A stretch of DNA of 64,000 nt from Variovorax davisae. GTDB lineage: Bacteria > Pseudomonadota > Gammaproteobacteria > Burkholderiales > Burkholderiaceae_C. The DNA is taken from contig NZ_JASZYS010000010.1 of assembly GCF_030316845.1 (NCBI RefSeq), positions 62,001 through 126,000 on the forward strand, given 5' to 3'. This document shows, one piece after another, positions 31,663 to 41,816 of this stretch; the first letter of the stretch is position 1; every line of letters begins with the position of its first letter. The position numbers and the translations under genes were made by a program. The notes beneath the pieces are model-generated. The model searched no databases and was not told the origin of the DNA. It saw only the letters and a program-made list of their open reading frames with translations.

Positions 31663-32019
31663 TCAGTGCATCACCTTGCGCGCCGCGTGAATCGCCTTCT
31701 CCACCGTCTGGATGCGCCGCCCCATTTCTGCATTGACCAGTTCCACCAAGGCCGTCAACTCACGAGGCTCGACAAGCAGCCCCTCGGCGTTCCGCGTGTT
31801 GAGCGACGCCAGGAAACTCTGTACGCAGTCGTAGGCGCAATGCGCCCAGCGCAAGTTGTAGAACGCGCCCTCGACGCGCAACGCCGCCGCGATGACGGCC
31901 TCTTTCTTGGCGTGCTTCTTTGTTTCGGCGCTTCTTGCCGGGTCGTCGCCCGCGGCCGTGCGCTTGGTGGTTTTTGACCTGGCGGATTTGGTCGCCGTGG
32001 TGCGAACGGTCTTGGCCAT
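31663..32019 (-). CDS. Hypothetical protein with histone-like lysine-rich N-terminus
   Basis: A 118-aa product. About residues 1-40 are Lys/Thr/Ala/Arg-rich (TATKSARSKTTKRTAAGDDP), resembling histone H1-like tails; the remainder forms an alpha-helical region with FYNLRWAHCAYDCVQSFLAS and VELVNAEMGRRIQTVEKAIHAARK. No named family is recognised. The ATG is preceded by no strong RBS. It is convergent with fragment B and lies at the right end of the island. Confidence 0.6.
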   Translation of the reverse strand: MAKTVRTTATKSARSKTTKRTAAGDDPARSAETKKHAKKEAVIAAALRVEGAFYNLRWAHCAYDCVQSFLASLNTRNAEGLLVEPRELTALVELVNAEMGRRIQTVEKAIHAARKVMH

Positions 32020-32370
32020 TTTTTGGGCCTCCCTGGAGATTGCAGCTTGCTGAAACTGCCGCACCCGCTTCCGAACGAAGGCGGCAGCTCGAACAGGTTG
32101 GAAGACCGGGCAATCTCTGGCAAGAAACCGGCAGGACTTTCGTCCTCCCGTTCGAGCCGCCAAAAATGAAGGCACGAACGAAGAAGCCGCATGCCGTAGA
32201 GGCAAATGCGGCTTCAGCCGAGAGATTGAATTTCGGGCTTCCAAACCCGATCACGCCGTTGCCGACGCGACTCGCACAGTATGCCAGCGCCTCTCGTATC
32301 TGGCGCACGACCGGGTACCGCCGCGATCCGAACCATCCCCCGGAATCGTCTGCGTCCACCTTTCGCTCCA
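32020..32370. other. Gene-poor right margin of the island (351 bp)
   Basis: Nothing convincing is encoded between the lysine-rich gene and the serine hydrolase. A weak plus-strand frame begins at ATG 32165 (MKARTKKPHAVEANAAS) but soon runs antisense over the serine hydrolase gene and has no RBS. GC content returns to the background level about base 32250, which I take as the island edge. Confidence 0.4.
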
Positions 32371-33432
32371 TCAATTCGCCGGCATCGCCCTCACCAGCAG
32401 CCGCCAAAGTTGCTCGTCAAAGTCCCGATCCGACGCGACCAGCCCCGTGCGCACGACGACCAGCTTGCGGCTCGGCACGACGAACAGCCTGCGATCCAGC
32501 GCGCCTATCGCCGCGACCATGTCCGCCGGAGCGGCCGCGACCAAGGGACCGGGCCGGCGACGCGGATCGGCGCCGGCGCCCACAGTTTCAACGCCGCCAT
32601 TGAGCCACCACAGGCGCCCATAAGAAGGATTCGTCTTCGTCGGCACGAACAGCGCGTCGAGTCGCGCCTTCGAGATCACACGCACGCCCGCGTCCGTCAC
32701 TCCTCCATTCAACACGACCTGCCCCATGCGGGCGATATCCCCCGGCGTCGTGACCAGGCCGGTTGGGTTGCCGACGTCGGCCATCAGCGCCGGGCGCTTG
32801 CGCCAGGCCGTGTCATGCATGGCGGCGGGGCGCGCAAGCCAGGCTTGCGTGATCTCATCGAGCGGTAGCTTCGCAGCCGCTTCGAGCACCGGCTTCATCA
32901 CCGCATAGCCTGGCGTGTTGTAGAAGAACTTCGTGTCCGGCGCCGCGTCGAAGCTCAGGTCTTCCTTCAACCCCGAATTCATCTCCATCAGGTTGCGCAC
33001 GGCAATCGCGGCCTCCTGCTGCGGCGTCGCCTTCGACCACCCGGCGCCGATGTACGACGACACGGGCCGCGACACATCCAGCAGGCCCTTGTCGACCGCG
33101 ATGCCGGCGAGGATCGCGACGAAGCTCTTCTGCTGCGAGGCGACGTCCTCCAGCGTTGCGCCGTCCGCCGCCGTGCCGTGCACGAAGGCGGCGCGGAATC
33201 CCCTCGCATCCGCGGCCGGCGGCCAGAGTTTCTCGGCGATGAGCTTGTCGTCCTGGAAGATGACCAGGCCGGTCGACTTCTGGCGGGCGACATAGTCGAT
33301 CAGCGCGTCCAGCGCCGCGGCGTTCCAGCCCGCGCCGACGGGGTCGACGCGGGCCGGCTCGGCGCGTGTCGACCCGGCCGGCAGGGCGATGGCGCAGAGC
33401 GTGGCCAGCGCCACCGCGCAGAGGCTTGCCAT
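32371..33432 (-). CDS. Exported beta-lactamase-family serine hydrolase
   Basis: A 353-aa protein. An N-terminal signal (MASLCAVALATLCAIALPAG) predicts export. The Ser-x-x-Lys active-site motif is ASQQKSFVAILAGIAV near residue 92, preceded by LIAEKLWPPAADARG. The second motif region FFYNTPGYAVMKPVLE contains Tyr. GLVTTPGDIARMGQVVL is a conserved segment of EstB-like members. A GTG at 33444 would add four residues to the start. It is downstream of the IorB-like gene with 26 bases between, same strand, so it may be co-transcribed. The substrate is unknown. Confidence 0.86.
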   Translation of the reverse strand: MASLCAVALATLCAIALPAGSTRAEPARVDPVGAGWNAAALDALIDYVARQKSTGLVIFQDDKLIAEKLWPPAADARGFRAAFVHGTAADGATLEDVASQQKSFVAILAGIAVDKGLLDVSRPVSSYIGAGWSKATPQQEAAIAVRNLMEMNSGLKEDLSFDAAPDTKFFYNTPGYAVMKPVLEAAAKLPLDEITQAWLARPAAMHDTAWRKRPALMADVGNPTGLVTTPGDIARMGQVVLNGGVTDAGVRVISKARLDALFVPTKTNPSYGRLWWLNGGVETVGAGADPRRRPGPLVAAAPADMVAAIGALDRRLFVVPSRKLVVVRTGLVASDRDFDEQLWRLLVRAMPAN

Positions 33433-33458
33433 CGATCTGCGCACGGGCCCGCTCGTCT

Positions 33459-35729
33459 TCAAGCCAGCTTGAAAGGCAGCGCCCGCACCGCCTTGCCCGT
33501 GATCGCCGCCACTGCATTCGCAAACGCCGGCGCCAGCGGCGGCAACCCCGGCTCGCCCATCCCCGTAGGCGCATCCGCACTCGGCACCGTGAACACCGCA
33601 ATCTGCGGCATGTCCGTCATCCGCGGCACCACGAAGTCGCCGAAGTTGCTCTGCTGCACCACGCCGTCCTTCAAGGTGATCGCGGCACCCGGCAGGCACA
33701 TCGACAGCGCCATCACCGCACCGCCCTGCACCTGCGCCTCCACGCTTTTCGGATTGACCACCAGGTTGCAGTGCACGCCCGCCGTCACGTTGTGCAGCGT
33801 GGGCGTGCCGTCCTTCACCGAAGCCTCGACCACATAGGCGACCACCGAGTCGAAAGACTCGTGCACCGCCACGCCCCAGGCGCGGCCGGCTTCGAGCTTC
33901 TTCTTGCCGTAGCCGGACTTGTCGACCGCCAGCTGCAGCGCCGCCTTGTGGCGCGGGTGCTTGTCGCCGATGAGCTTCATGCGGTAGGCGACCGGGTCCT
34001 GCTTGGTGGTGCGCGCGATCTCGTCGAGCAGCGTCTCCATGACGAAGGCGGTGTGGGTCGAACCCACGCTGCGCCACCACAGCACCGGCACGTTGAGTTT
34101 GGGGTGGTGCACCGTGAGCCGCATCGGCAGCGCGTAGGGCTCTTTCATGCCCTCGACCGCGGTGGCGTCGATGCCGTCCTTGACCATCATCGGCTCGAAC
34201 ATGCTGCCCATCAGCAGCGACTGCCCGACGATGACGTGGTCCCAGCCCGTGACATTGCCCTGCGCGTCGAAGCCGATCTTGGCGGTGTGCAGGTGCATCG
34301 GGCGGTAGTAGCCGCCCTTGATGTCGTCCTCGCGGCTCCACAAGGTGCGGATCGGCGCCTTGATGCCCGCCGCCTGCGCAGCCTTGACCACGCCGCAGGC
34401 CTCGACCACGAAGTCGCTGGTCAAGAGGCCGCGCCGGCCGAAGCCGCCGCCCGCCATCTGCACGTTGACCTTGACGTTCTCGGGCGGCACGCCCAGCACC
34501 TTGGCGGCTGCCAGGCCGTCGATGCCGGGCATCTGCGTGCCGGTCCAGACGACCGCCTTGCCGCCGACCAGGTGGACGGTGCAGTTGAGCGGCTCCATCG
34601 GCGCATGCGCGAGGTAGGGGAAGACGAACTCGGCATCGATCTTGTGCGGCGCGCTGGCGATCTTCGAGACGTCGGCGTCGTACTTGCGCGCGCCGGGCTT
34701 GGTGGCGAGTTCGCGGTACTGCACCAGCTGCTTGTCGCTGTCGACCTTCTCGACGGCGCTCGCGTCCCATTCGATCTTGAGCGCATCGCGGCCCTGCTTG
34801 GCGGGCCAGTAGCCATCGGCGACCACGGCCACGCCTTCGGCGCCGCGGTCGAGCGGCACGCGCAGCACGGCCTTGACGCCCTTGATCGCCTTCGCGGCGC
34901 TGTCGTCCACCGACTTCACCTTGGCGCCGAACACCGGCGGATGGGCCACCACGGCGGTCAGCATGCCGGGCAGCTTGATGTCGATGCCGTAGTTCTGGTG
35001 GCCGCTGGACTTGGCCTTGGCATCGAGCCGGCCGGTGGGCTTGCCGATGAGGCGAAAGTCCTTCGGGTCCTTGAGCTTGACCGTCTCGGGCACGGGCTGC
35101 TTCATCGCCGATTCGGCCAGCTCGCCGTAGCCGAGCTTCTTGCCGAGGGGGCTGATGACGAAGCCGTCGCGCGTCTGCAGCGAGGCCGGGGCGAGCTTCC
35201 ACTGGGCCGCCGCCGCGCCGACCAGCATGGCGCGCATGCGGGCACCGAGTTCGCGGTACTGCGTGTACGAGTTCTTGATCGAGCCCGAGCCGCCCGTGAT
35301 GTGCATGCCGAAGGCGGGGTCGACGTAGGCCGGGTCGTTGCTGCCGTGCACGCTCTTGACCTTCGACCAGTCGGCGTCGAGTTCTTCGGCCAGGATCATC
35401 GGCAGGCCGGTCTGCACGCCCTGCCCGAAGTCGAGCCGGTTGATGGTGATGGTGGTGGTGCCGTCGCGGTCGATGTGCACGAAGGCGGCCGGCTGCTGCA
35501 GCGGCTTCAGGCCGGCGGGCTTGGCGGGTGCTGCGGCGGCTGCGTTCTTGCTGTCGTCCTGCGCCAGCACGGCCGCCGGGAAGACGCCGAGCGCGAAGCC
35601 GCCCGCCGCCGTGAGCTTGAGGAAGCTGCGGCGCGGGAGGCCCTGGGGTTCGGCGTGGTCGTCGTCGCGCGTCGTCACGCGTGCGCGCAGGTTGGCGGGG
35701 AGTTCGAAGGTGGCTGGGTCGAAGTTCAT
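33459..35729 (-). CDS. iorB: Molybdopterin-binding hydroxylase large subunit (IorB-like, xanthine dehydrogenase family)
   Basis: A 756-aa Moco-binding subunit of a periplasmic aldehyde or N-heterocycle oxidoreductase. A Tat-like start is present (LPRRSFLKLTAAGGFALGV). It has IAEEL/DADWSKV features, the GGGFGRRG motif near residue 425, and the catalytic-Glu segment TGMGEPGLPPLAPA near the end. It pairs with the 2Fe-2S subunit gene (17-base gap). No FAD subunit is present, as in isoquinoline 1-oxidoreductase. Substrate is unknown; electrons would pass to a cytochrome. Confidence 0.9.
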   Translation of the reverse strand: MNFDPATFELPANLRARVTTRDDDHAEPQGLPRRSFLKLTAAGGFALGVFPAAVLAQDDSKNAAAAAPAKPAGLKPLQQPAAFVHIDRDGTTTITINRLDFGQGVQTGLPMILAEELDADWSKVKSVHGSNDPAYVDPAFGMHITGGSGSIKNSYTQYRELGARMRAMLVGAAAAQWKLAPASLQTRDGFVISPLGKKLGYGELAESAMKQPVPETVKLKDPKDFRLIGKPTGRLDAKAKSSGHQNYGIDIKLPGMLTAVVAHPPVFGAKVKSVDDSAAKAIKGVKAVLRVPLDRGAEGVAVVADGYWPAKQGRDALKIEWDASAVEKVDSDKQLVQYRELATKPGARKYDADVSKIASAPHKIDAEFVFPYLAHAPMEPLNCTVHLVGGKAVVWTGTQMPGIDGLAAAKVLGVPPENVKVNVQMAGGGFGRRGLLTSDFVVEACGVVKAAQAAGIKAPIRTLWSREDDIKGGYYRPMHLHTAKIGFDAQGNVTGWDHVIVGQSLLMGSMFEPMMVKDGIDATAVEGMKEPYALPMRLTVHHPKLNVPVLWWRSVGSTHTAFVMETLLDEIARTTKQDPVAYRMKLIGDKHPRHKAALQLAVDKSGYGKKKLEAGRAWGVAVHESFDSVVAYVVEASVKDGTPTLHNVTAGVHCNLVVNPKSVEAQVQGGAVMALSMCLPGAAITLKDGVVQQSNFGDFVVPRMTDMPQIAVFTVPSADAPTGMGEPGLPPLAPAFANAVAAITGKAVRALPFKLA

Positions 35730-35746
35730 GGTGACTCCTTTGTTCT

Positions 35747-36220
35747 TCAAGCCAGGGCCTTGGCGGCGTCGGCGACCGCGGCGCGGATGCGCGCGTAGGT
35801 GCCGCAGCGGCAGATGTTGCCGGCCATCGCCGAATCGATGTCGGCATCGCTGGGCAGCTTGCCGGGCGCGACCGTCTTGAGGAAGGCGGTGGCCGACATG
35901 ATCTGCCCGCTTTGACAGTAGCCGCACTGCGCCACGTCATGCTTGACCCAGGCGGCGCTCACGGCCTTGCCGACCTTGTCGCTGCCGTCGGTGACGGCTT
36001 CGATGGTGGTGATCTTCTGGCCCGCCGCGGCCGAGATCGGCGTCACGCACGAACGGATCGGCTGGCCGTTGAGATGCACCGTGCAGGCGCCGCACAGCGC
36101 CGCGCCGCAGCCGAACTTGGTGCCGGTCATGCCCAGCGTGTCGCGCAAGGCCCAGAGGATGGGGGTGGAGGGGTCGGCGTCGACCTGGCGGTCCTTGCCG
36201 TTGATGCTGAGGGTGGTCAT
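35747..36220 (-). CDS. iorA: 2Fe-2S subunit of the molybdenum hydroxylase (IorA-like)
   Basis: A 157-aa protein with two [2Fe-2S] sites: a plant-ferredoxin type (KFGCGAALCGACTVHLNG, Cys motif near residues 38-60) and a C-terminal CGYCQSGQIMSATAFL with CRCGTYARIRAA. This is the small electron-transfer partner of the IorB-like subunit. The start MTTLSINGKDRQVDADPS is typical. It is the first gene of the operon; a TetR-type operator lies 23 bases upstream of the start. Confidence 0.93.
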   Translation of the reverse strand: MTTLSINGKDRQVDADPSTPILWALRDTLGMTGTKFGCGAALCGACTVHLNGQPIRSCVTPISAAAGQKITTIEAVTDGSDKVGKAVSAAWVKHDVAQCGYCQSGQIMSATAFLKTVAPGKLPSDADIDSAMAGNICRCGTYARIRAAVADAAKALA

Positions 36221-36242
36221 GGTGGGGTTCTCTTCTTTTGGG

Positions 36243-36256
36243 TGAACAAAAATTCA
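36243..36256. promoter_or_regulatory. Candidate TetR operator upstream of iorA
   Basis: TGAACAAAAATTCA is a TGAA-N6-TTCA palindrome. A closely similar site (TGAACAATTATTCG) occurs in the promoter of the regulator gene, also with GG before it and a GCT nearby. Shared by the two promoters, so a common repressor is likely. Confidence 0.6.
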
Positions 36257-36296
36257 GCTAAACAATAGACCTGTGGCTTGGGGAGGTCAAGAGGGT

Positions 36297-36869
36297 TCAG
36301 GCCTTGATGCCGTCCCAGCAGAGGCCGAAGGCCATCGCCAGGTTGGCGTCGGTGCGTTTCAGTGCGCCCGAGCGCAACAGGTTGGCGGTCTCGCGCACCG
36401 AGCCGCCGAAGCTGTTGATGAGCAGCACGGTGGGCACGTCTTTCAATATCTGCTGCGACTTGGCGCTCTCGATCAGGTCGATCCAGCCCTTGATGAGCCG
36501 GGCCGAGAGATTGCGGCTCTCTTCGCTGAACCAGGGGGAGTTGTAGTACTGCTCGATGAACACGACTTGCGCATAGTGCGTGAGGCGGTGGTCGAGCCAG
36601 TTCATCCACATGTGCTGGAAGCGGCTGCGAAACGGCGCCTGGGTGTCGTCGCCCTGCATCAGGCTGGCGGTGGTCGAAGTCTTGGCCTGCTCGTACAGCG
36701 CGACCATCAGCTCTTCCTTGGACTTGAAGTAGACGTAGAGCGTGCCCGTGGCCAGGCCCGCCTCGCGCGCGATGGCCGCCATGGTGAGGCCGCTCAGGCC
36801 GGTCTGCTCGACCAGCGTGAACGTGGCCTCGGCGATGGCGCGGAGCTTTTCTTCGTCCTTGGGTTTCAC
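36297..36869 (-). CDS. TetR-family transcriptional regulator
   Basis: A 190-aa regulator. The N-terminal HTH is ATFTLVEQTGLSGLTMAAIAR, then GLATGTLYVYFKSKEELM; the C-terminal ligand domain contains MQGDDTQAPFRSRFQHMWMN and VPTVLLINSFGGSV. The start codon is GTG at 36867-36869. It is downstream of its operator at 36901-36914 and, on the same strand, lies upstream of the iorAB genes, so it probably represses both. Effector unknown. Confidence 0.9.
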   Translation of the reverse strand: MKPKDEEKLRAIAEATFTLVEQTGLSGLTMAAIAREAGLATGTLYVYFKSKEELMVALYEQAKTSTTASLMQGDDTQAPFRSRFQHMWMNWLDHRLTHYAQVVFIEQYYNSPWFSEESRNLSARLIKGWIDLIESAKSQQILKDVPTVLLINSFGGSVRETANLLRSGALKRTDANLAMAFGLCWDGIKA

Positions 36870-36900
36870 GGGGCGATCTTAGGGCTTTCCGACGGTTTGG

Positions 36901-36914
36901 TGAACAATTATTCG
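36901..36914. promoter_or_regulatory. Candidate TetR operator upstream of the regulator gene
   Basis: TGAACAATTATTCG matches the iorA-upstream site in 11 of 14 positions and lies 32 bases upstream of the TetR start. It is also 81 bases upstream of the divergent SRPBCC gene, which might be controlled too. Confidence 0.55.
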
Positions 36915-36994
36915 CTCAAAGGGTAACAACGGCCCAGCGCATTGCATCGCCTGCCAAGGCCACAATCCATGCAGAACCGGTCGAAAGGAACAGC

Positions 36995-37405
36995 ATGGCG
37001 ATGTCGAACGAAGCAGTGGTCGTCAGCCAGGCGGTCGATGTCCCGGCCGACGTCGTCTACGCCTTTGCCCGCCAGATGGACAAGCTGCCGCTCTGGGCGT
37101 CCGGCCTGGCCAAGGGCATCGCGCAGCGCGGCGGCGAATGGTTCGCCGACTCGCCGATGGGCGAGGTCAAGGTCGCGATGGCGCCCCCCAATGACTTCGG
37201 CGTGCTCGACCACGACGTCACGCTGCCCAACGGCGTCAGCGTCCACAACGCGTTCCGGGTCACGCCCTGCGGCGACGGCAGCCTGCTGAGTTTCGTCGTC
37301 CTTCGGCCGGCGGATGCCAGCGCGCAGAGCTTCGAGGCGGACGTCGCCCACGTGCGGCGCGACCTGGCGGCGTTGAAGCAATTGGTCGAGCGGCAGCCCC
37401 CATGA
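36995..37405 (+). CDS. SRPBCC (START-like) family protein
   Basis: A 136-aa protein beginning MAMSNEAVVVSQAVDVPADVVYAF, typical of polyketide-cyclase/SRPBCC lipid-binding folds. It contains FADSPMGEVKVAM and NGVSVHNAFRVTPCGDGS. An ARQMDKLPLWASGL motif is consistent with this superfamily. The ATG at 36995 lies 18 bases after GGAACAGC (weak RBS). It is divergent from the TetR gene. Function unknown; a hydrophobic ligand is likely. Confidence 0.8.
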   Translation: MAMSNEAVVVSQAVDVPADVVYAFARQMDKLPLWASGLAKGIAQRGGEWFADSPMGEVKVAMAPPNDFGVLDHDVTLPNGVSVHNAFRVTPCGDGSLLSFVVLRPADASAQSFEADVAHVRRDLAALKQLVERQPP

Positions 37406-37502
37406 CCACCCCGATCCGAGCGCAACTGGGCGGTGGAGACGCGCGAGTCCGGGGGCTTCATCGCGCAACCCACCGGCCTGGCGCGGCCGCGAGTCAGGCG
37501 CC

Positions 37503-37949
37503 TCAACCCGGGATGTTCGGCTCGACCAACTGGGCCAGCGCCACCAGCGACTCCTGCCAGCCCAGATAGCACATCTCGACGGGAATCATCTCGGGGATGC
37601 CTTCCTGCACGATGGCCACGTCGGTGCCGCAGGACACGGCGGTGAGGGTCACGGTGGTCTTCATGGTGCCCGGCAGGTTGGGGTCGTCGAAGCTCGCGTC
37701 GTAGGCGATGCGCTGGCCTGGCACGAGTTCGAGGTACTTGCCGCCGAACGAGTGGCTGTGGCCGCTGCCGAAGGTGGTGAACGACATGCGCCAGGCGCCG
37801 CCGACCACGGGCTCCATGCTGTGGACTTCGCCGGTGAAGCCGAAGGGCGGGAGCCAGCGCTCGAAGGCCTTGGGTTCGACGAAGGCGCGGTAGACCCGGT
37901 CGGGTGGGGTGCGCAGCACGCGGTGCAGACGGACGGTTTGGGTAGCCAT
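37503..37949 (-). CDS. SRPBCC / AHSA1-like domain protein
   Basis: A 148-aa protein starting MATQTVRLHRVLRTPPDRVYRAF, the AHSA1-like start. It has WLPPFGFTGEVHSMEPVVGG and a SFTTFGSGHSHSFGGKYLEL segment; the C-terminal EMCYLGWQESLVALAQLVEP helix is typical of the family, in which a hydrophobic pocket binds ligands. Function unknown. It is convergent with the previous SRPBCC gene, with no repeat between. The gap upstream (37950-38179, 230 bp) shows no gene. Confidence 0.87.
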   Translation of the reverse strand: MATQTVRLHRVLRTPPDRVYRAFVEPKAFERWLPPFGFTGEVHSMEPVVGGAWRMSFTTFGSGHSHSFGGKYLELVPGQRIAYDASFDDPNLPGTMKTTVTLTAVSCGTDVAIVQEGIPEMIPVEMCYLGWQESLVALAQLVEPNIPG

Positions 37950-38179
37950 GGTTGCGTTCTCCTGGATGTGCAGAGGATGACCCTCGATGGGTACGTCGAA
38001 TGAGCCTGCGGCGATTCGACACCAGATACCGAGAAAAAACAGCCCCGGTGCCCGCCGAACACACCCATCGTTCGGTTTTCCCGAAAGCCAAGATCGCCAT
38101 CCAACGGCTACCCCAAACGATCCCTCAACCCCACACTTCATCCATCGCTTCCATTCACCCCGCAATCAAAGGATCCACC

Positions 38180-38944
38180 ATGAACCGTCTCGAAGGAAAA
38201 GTCGCCCTCATCACCGGCGCCAGCGCCGGCATCGGCCATGCGACCGCCAAGCTGTTCGCCGCGGAAGGCGCCCGACTGGTGGTCGGCGCACGCCGCGCGG
38301 CCGAACTCGACCAGCTGGTGGCCGAGATCCGCGCCGCCGGCGGCCAAGCCGTCGCGCTGGCCGGCGACGTGCGCTCGGAAGACTACGCCCGCGCCCTGGT
38401 CGCGCTGGCCGTGTCGACCTACGGCCGCCTCGACGTCGCCTTCAACAACGCCGGCACCCTGGGCGAAGGCGGCCCCAGCACCGGCATCACCGAAGCCGGC
38501 TGGACCGACACCCTGGCCATCAACCTGACCGGCGCCTTCCTCGGTGCCAAGCACCAGGTCGCGCAGATGCTGGAGAACGGAGGCGGGTCGGTGATCTTCA
38601 CCTCGACCTTCGTCGGCCACAGCTTCGCCTTCCCCGGCGTGGCCGCCTATGCGGCGAGCAAGTCGGGCCTGGTCGGATTGACCCAGGCACTGGCCGCCGA
38701 GTACGGCCCGCAAGGCGTGCGCGTCAATGCGATCCTGCCGGGCGCGGTCGACACCGACATGTACCGCACGATGAACGACACCAAGGAGTCGCAGTCCTTC
38801 GTCACCCACCTGCACGCGCTCAAGCGCGTGGCGCGGCCCGAGGAGCTGGCGCGTTCGGTGCTGTACCTGGCCTCGGACGACGCTTCCTTCGTCACCGGCA
38901 CCGCATCGCTGGTCGACGGCGGCGCCTCCATCACCCGCACCTGA
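38180..38944 (+). CDS. Short-chain dehydrogenase/reductase
   Basis: A 254-aa classical SDR. It starts MNRLEGKVALITGASAGIGHA (TGxxxGIG cofactor motif), has NNAGTLGEGG (near residue 92), the catalytic Ser in IFTSTFVGHSF, and YAASKSGLVGLTQ (YxxxK near residue 156). The end VTGTASLVDGGASITRT is standard. It precedes a LysR gene on the same strand by 77 bases; that regulator may not control it because they are not divergent. Substrate unknown. Confidence 0.93.
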   Translation: MNRLEGKVALITGASAGIGHATAKLFAAEGARLVVGARRAAELDQLVAEIRAAGGQAVALAGDVRSEDYARALVALAVSTYGRLDVAFNNAGTLGEGGPSTGITEAGWTDTLAINLTGAFLGAKHQVAQMLENGGGSVIFTSTFVGHSFAFPGVAAYAASKSGLVGLTQALAAEYGPQGVRVNAILPGAVDTDMYRTMNDTKESQSFVTHLHALKRVARPEELARSVLYLASDDASFVTGTASLVDGGASITRT

Positions 38945-39021
38945 GGCGAAGGCGGTCCTTGGCGCCCGGCAGGCAGGAACGACTAAAGTGCTTGCCGTGC
39001 GTGACAACAAGGACCCTGGGC

Positions 39022-39927
39022 ATGGTGAAGCTGGATGGCATGGCCACCTTCGTGGCGGTCGCGGAGTCTGGCTCCATCAGCGAAGCCTCGCGGCGACTGA
39101 ACTTCTCGAAGTCGGTCGTCAGCGAGCGCCTGGCCGACCTTGAGAAAGAGCTCGGCGTCCGGCTGCTGCACCGCTCGACGCGCAAGCTCACGCTCACCGA
39201 AGACGGCGCCACCTTCCTGGCGCGGGCCTCGGCCATCATGCGGGAGATCGAGGAGGCCACTGCCGAGCTGGCGCAGCGGCGCGGCACGCTAGTCGGCCCG
39301 CTGCGGATTTCCGCGCCGGTCACCTTCGGGCGCATGCACCTGGGTCCGGCGCTCTATCCCTTCATCGCGGCCCACCCGGGCGTCGAGCTGACGCTCGAAC
39401 TCGACGACCGGCGCGTCGATGCCGCATCGGATGGCTACGACGGCGTGGTCCGCAACGGGCCCCTGACCGATTCACGCCTGGTGGCGTGGACGCTGGCGCG
39501 CAGCCGCCGCGCACTGGTCGCCTCGCCGGACTACCTGGCGCAGCACGGCCAGCCCTCGAGCGCCGAGGACCTGCAGCGCCACCGCGGCGTCTTCTATACC
39601 AACCGCGGCGCGGCCGACTGGCAGTTCCGCCGCGATGGCGAGCTGGTGTCGGTGCGCGCCTCGCGCGCCCTGCGCGTGAACAACGGCGACATGATGCGCG
39701 ACGCCTGCGAGGCCGGCCTGGGCATTGCGCTGCTGCCCACCTTCATCGTCGGCGCGTCGCTGCGTGCCGGAAGGCTGCGGGCGCTCGACATCGGCCTGCC
39801 TTCGGAGGAGGAATTCCTGTACGTGGCGCATCCCGAAGGTCGCTCGCCCTCGACCAAGCTGCGGGCGATGACGGATGCGCTCAAGGCGGCGTTCGGCGAT
39901 CCGCCCTATTGGGATTCGGTCGGCTGA
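39022..39927 (+). CDS. LysR-family transcriptional regulator
   Basis: A 301-aa regulator. The HTH comprises GSISEASRRLNFSKSVVSERLADLEKELG, and the effector domain starts near 90 with GPLRISAPVTFGRMH. A DGYDGVVRNGPLTDSRL segment is the usual ligand-binding area of the CrgA/DsdC-like subgroup. It is 77 bases after the SDR gene and probably its own transcription unit. The 3' end is 18 bases from the convergent radA. Confidence 0.9.
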   Translation: MVKLDGMATFVAVAESGSISEASRRLNFSKSVVSERLADLEKELGVRLLHRSTRKLTLTEDGATFLARASAIMREIEEATAELAQRRGTLVGPLRISAPVTFGRMHLGPALYPFIAAHPGVELTLELDDRRVDAASDGYDGVVRNGPLTDSRLVAWTLARSRRALVASPDYLAQHGQPSSAEDLQRHRGVFYTNRGAADWQFRRDGELVSVRASRALRVNNGDMMRDACEAGLGIALLPTFIVGASLRAGRLRALDIGLPSEEEFLYVAHPEGRSPSTKLRAMTDALKAAFGDPPYWDSVG

Positions 39928-39945
39928 CGGCCGCCCGGGCGGCGC

Positions 39946-41337
<1,392 letters not shown>

Positions 41338-41409
41338 GGGGGGTGAGTGTAGGGATGCGCGGCGGGCGCTCCGGGCCGACAATGCGGGCGCACTTGCAAG
41401 GAGCCCGAC

Positions 41410-41805
41410 ATGACCCCGACCCTGACGCTCGTGATCTACATGGCCCTCCTGACCTGGCTCGCCCTGCTCGTGGCCAGCCTCATCCGGGTCAAGGGCTGGA
41501 CGCCTTCGGGCACCCTGCTCGCGTTGGGCAACCGCGAGAACCTTCCGCCCGCCACGCCGCTCGCAGGGCGTGCCGAGCGCGCAGCCCGCAACACGCTGGA
41601 GAACTTCGTGCTGTTCGCCGCCATCGCGCTGGTGGCGCATGCGGCGGGCGCGACCAGTCCGAAGGTGGCGATGGGCGCGCAGATCTTCTTCTGGGCGCGG
41701 GTGCTGTACCTGCCGGTCTACTGCGCCGGCATCGCCTATCTGCGCACGGCGATTTGGGTGCTCAGCATCGTGGGGCTGGCGATGATGGTCCTGGGCCTGC
41801 TGTAG
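41410..41805 (+). CDS. MAPEG-family membrane protein
   Basis: A 131-aa integral membrane protein with four hydrophobic segments. It contains the LGNRENLPPATPLAGRAERAARNTLENFV segment characteristic of MAPEG (membrane-associated eicosanoid/glutathione) proteins, and ends LSIVGLAMMVLGLL. Bacterial MAPEG members may act as glutathione-dependent enzymes or peroxidases; the reaction is unknown here. It is divergent from radA and convergent with the MFS gene, 11 bases apart. Confidence 0.9.
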   Translation: MTPTLTLVIYMALLTWLALLVASLIRVKGWTPSGTLLALGNRENLPPATPLAGRAERAARNTLENFVLFAAIALVAHAAGATSPKVAMGAQIFFWARVLYLPVYCAGIAYLRTAIWVLSIVGLAMMVLGLL

Positions 41806-41816
41806 CCGGCAGCCGC

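Noticed and set aside
32165..32603. Plus-strand frame starting MKARTKKPHAVEANAAS
   Set aside because: It runs antisense over the serine hydrolase gene, lacks an RBS and shows no conserved pattern.
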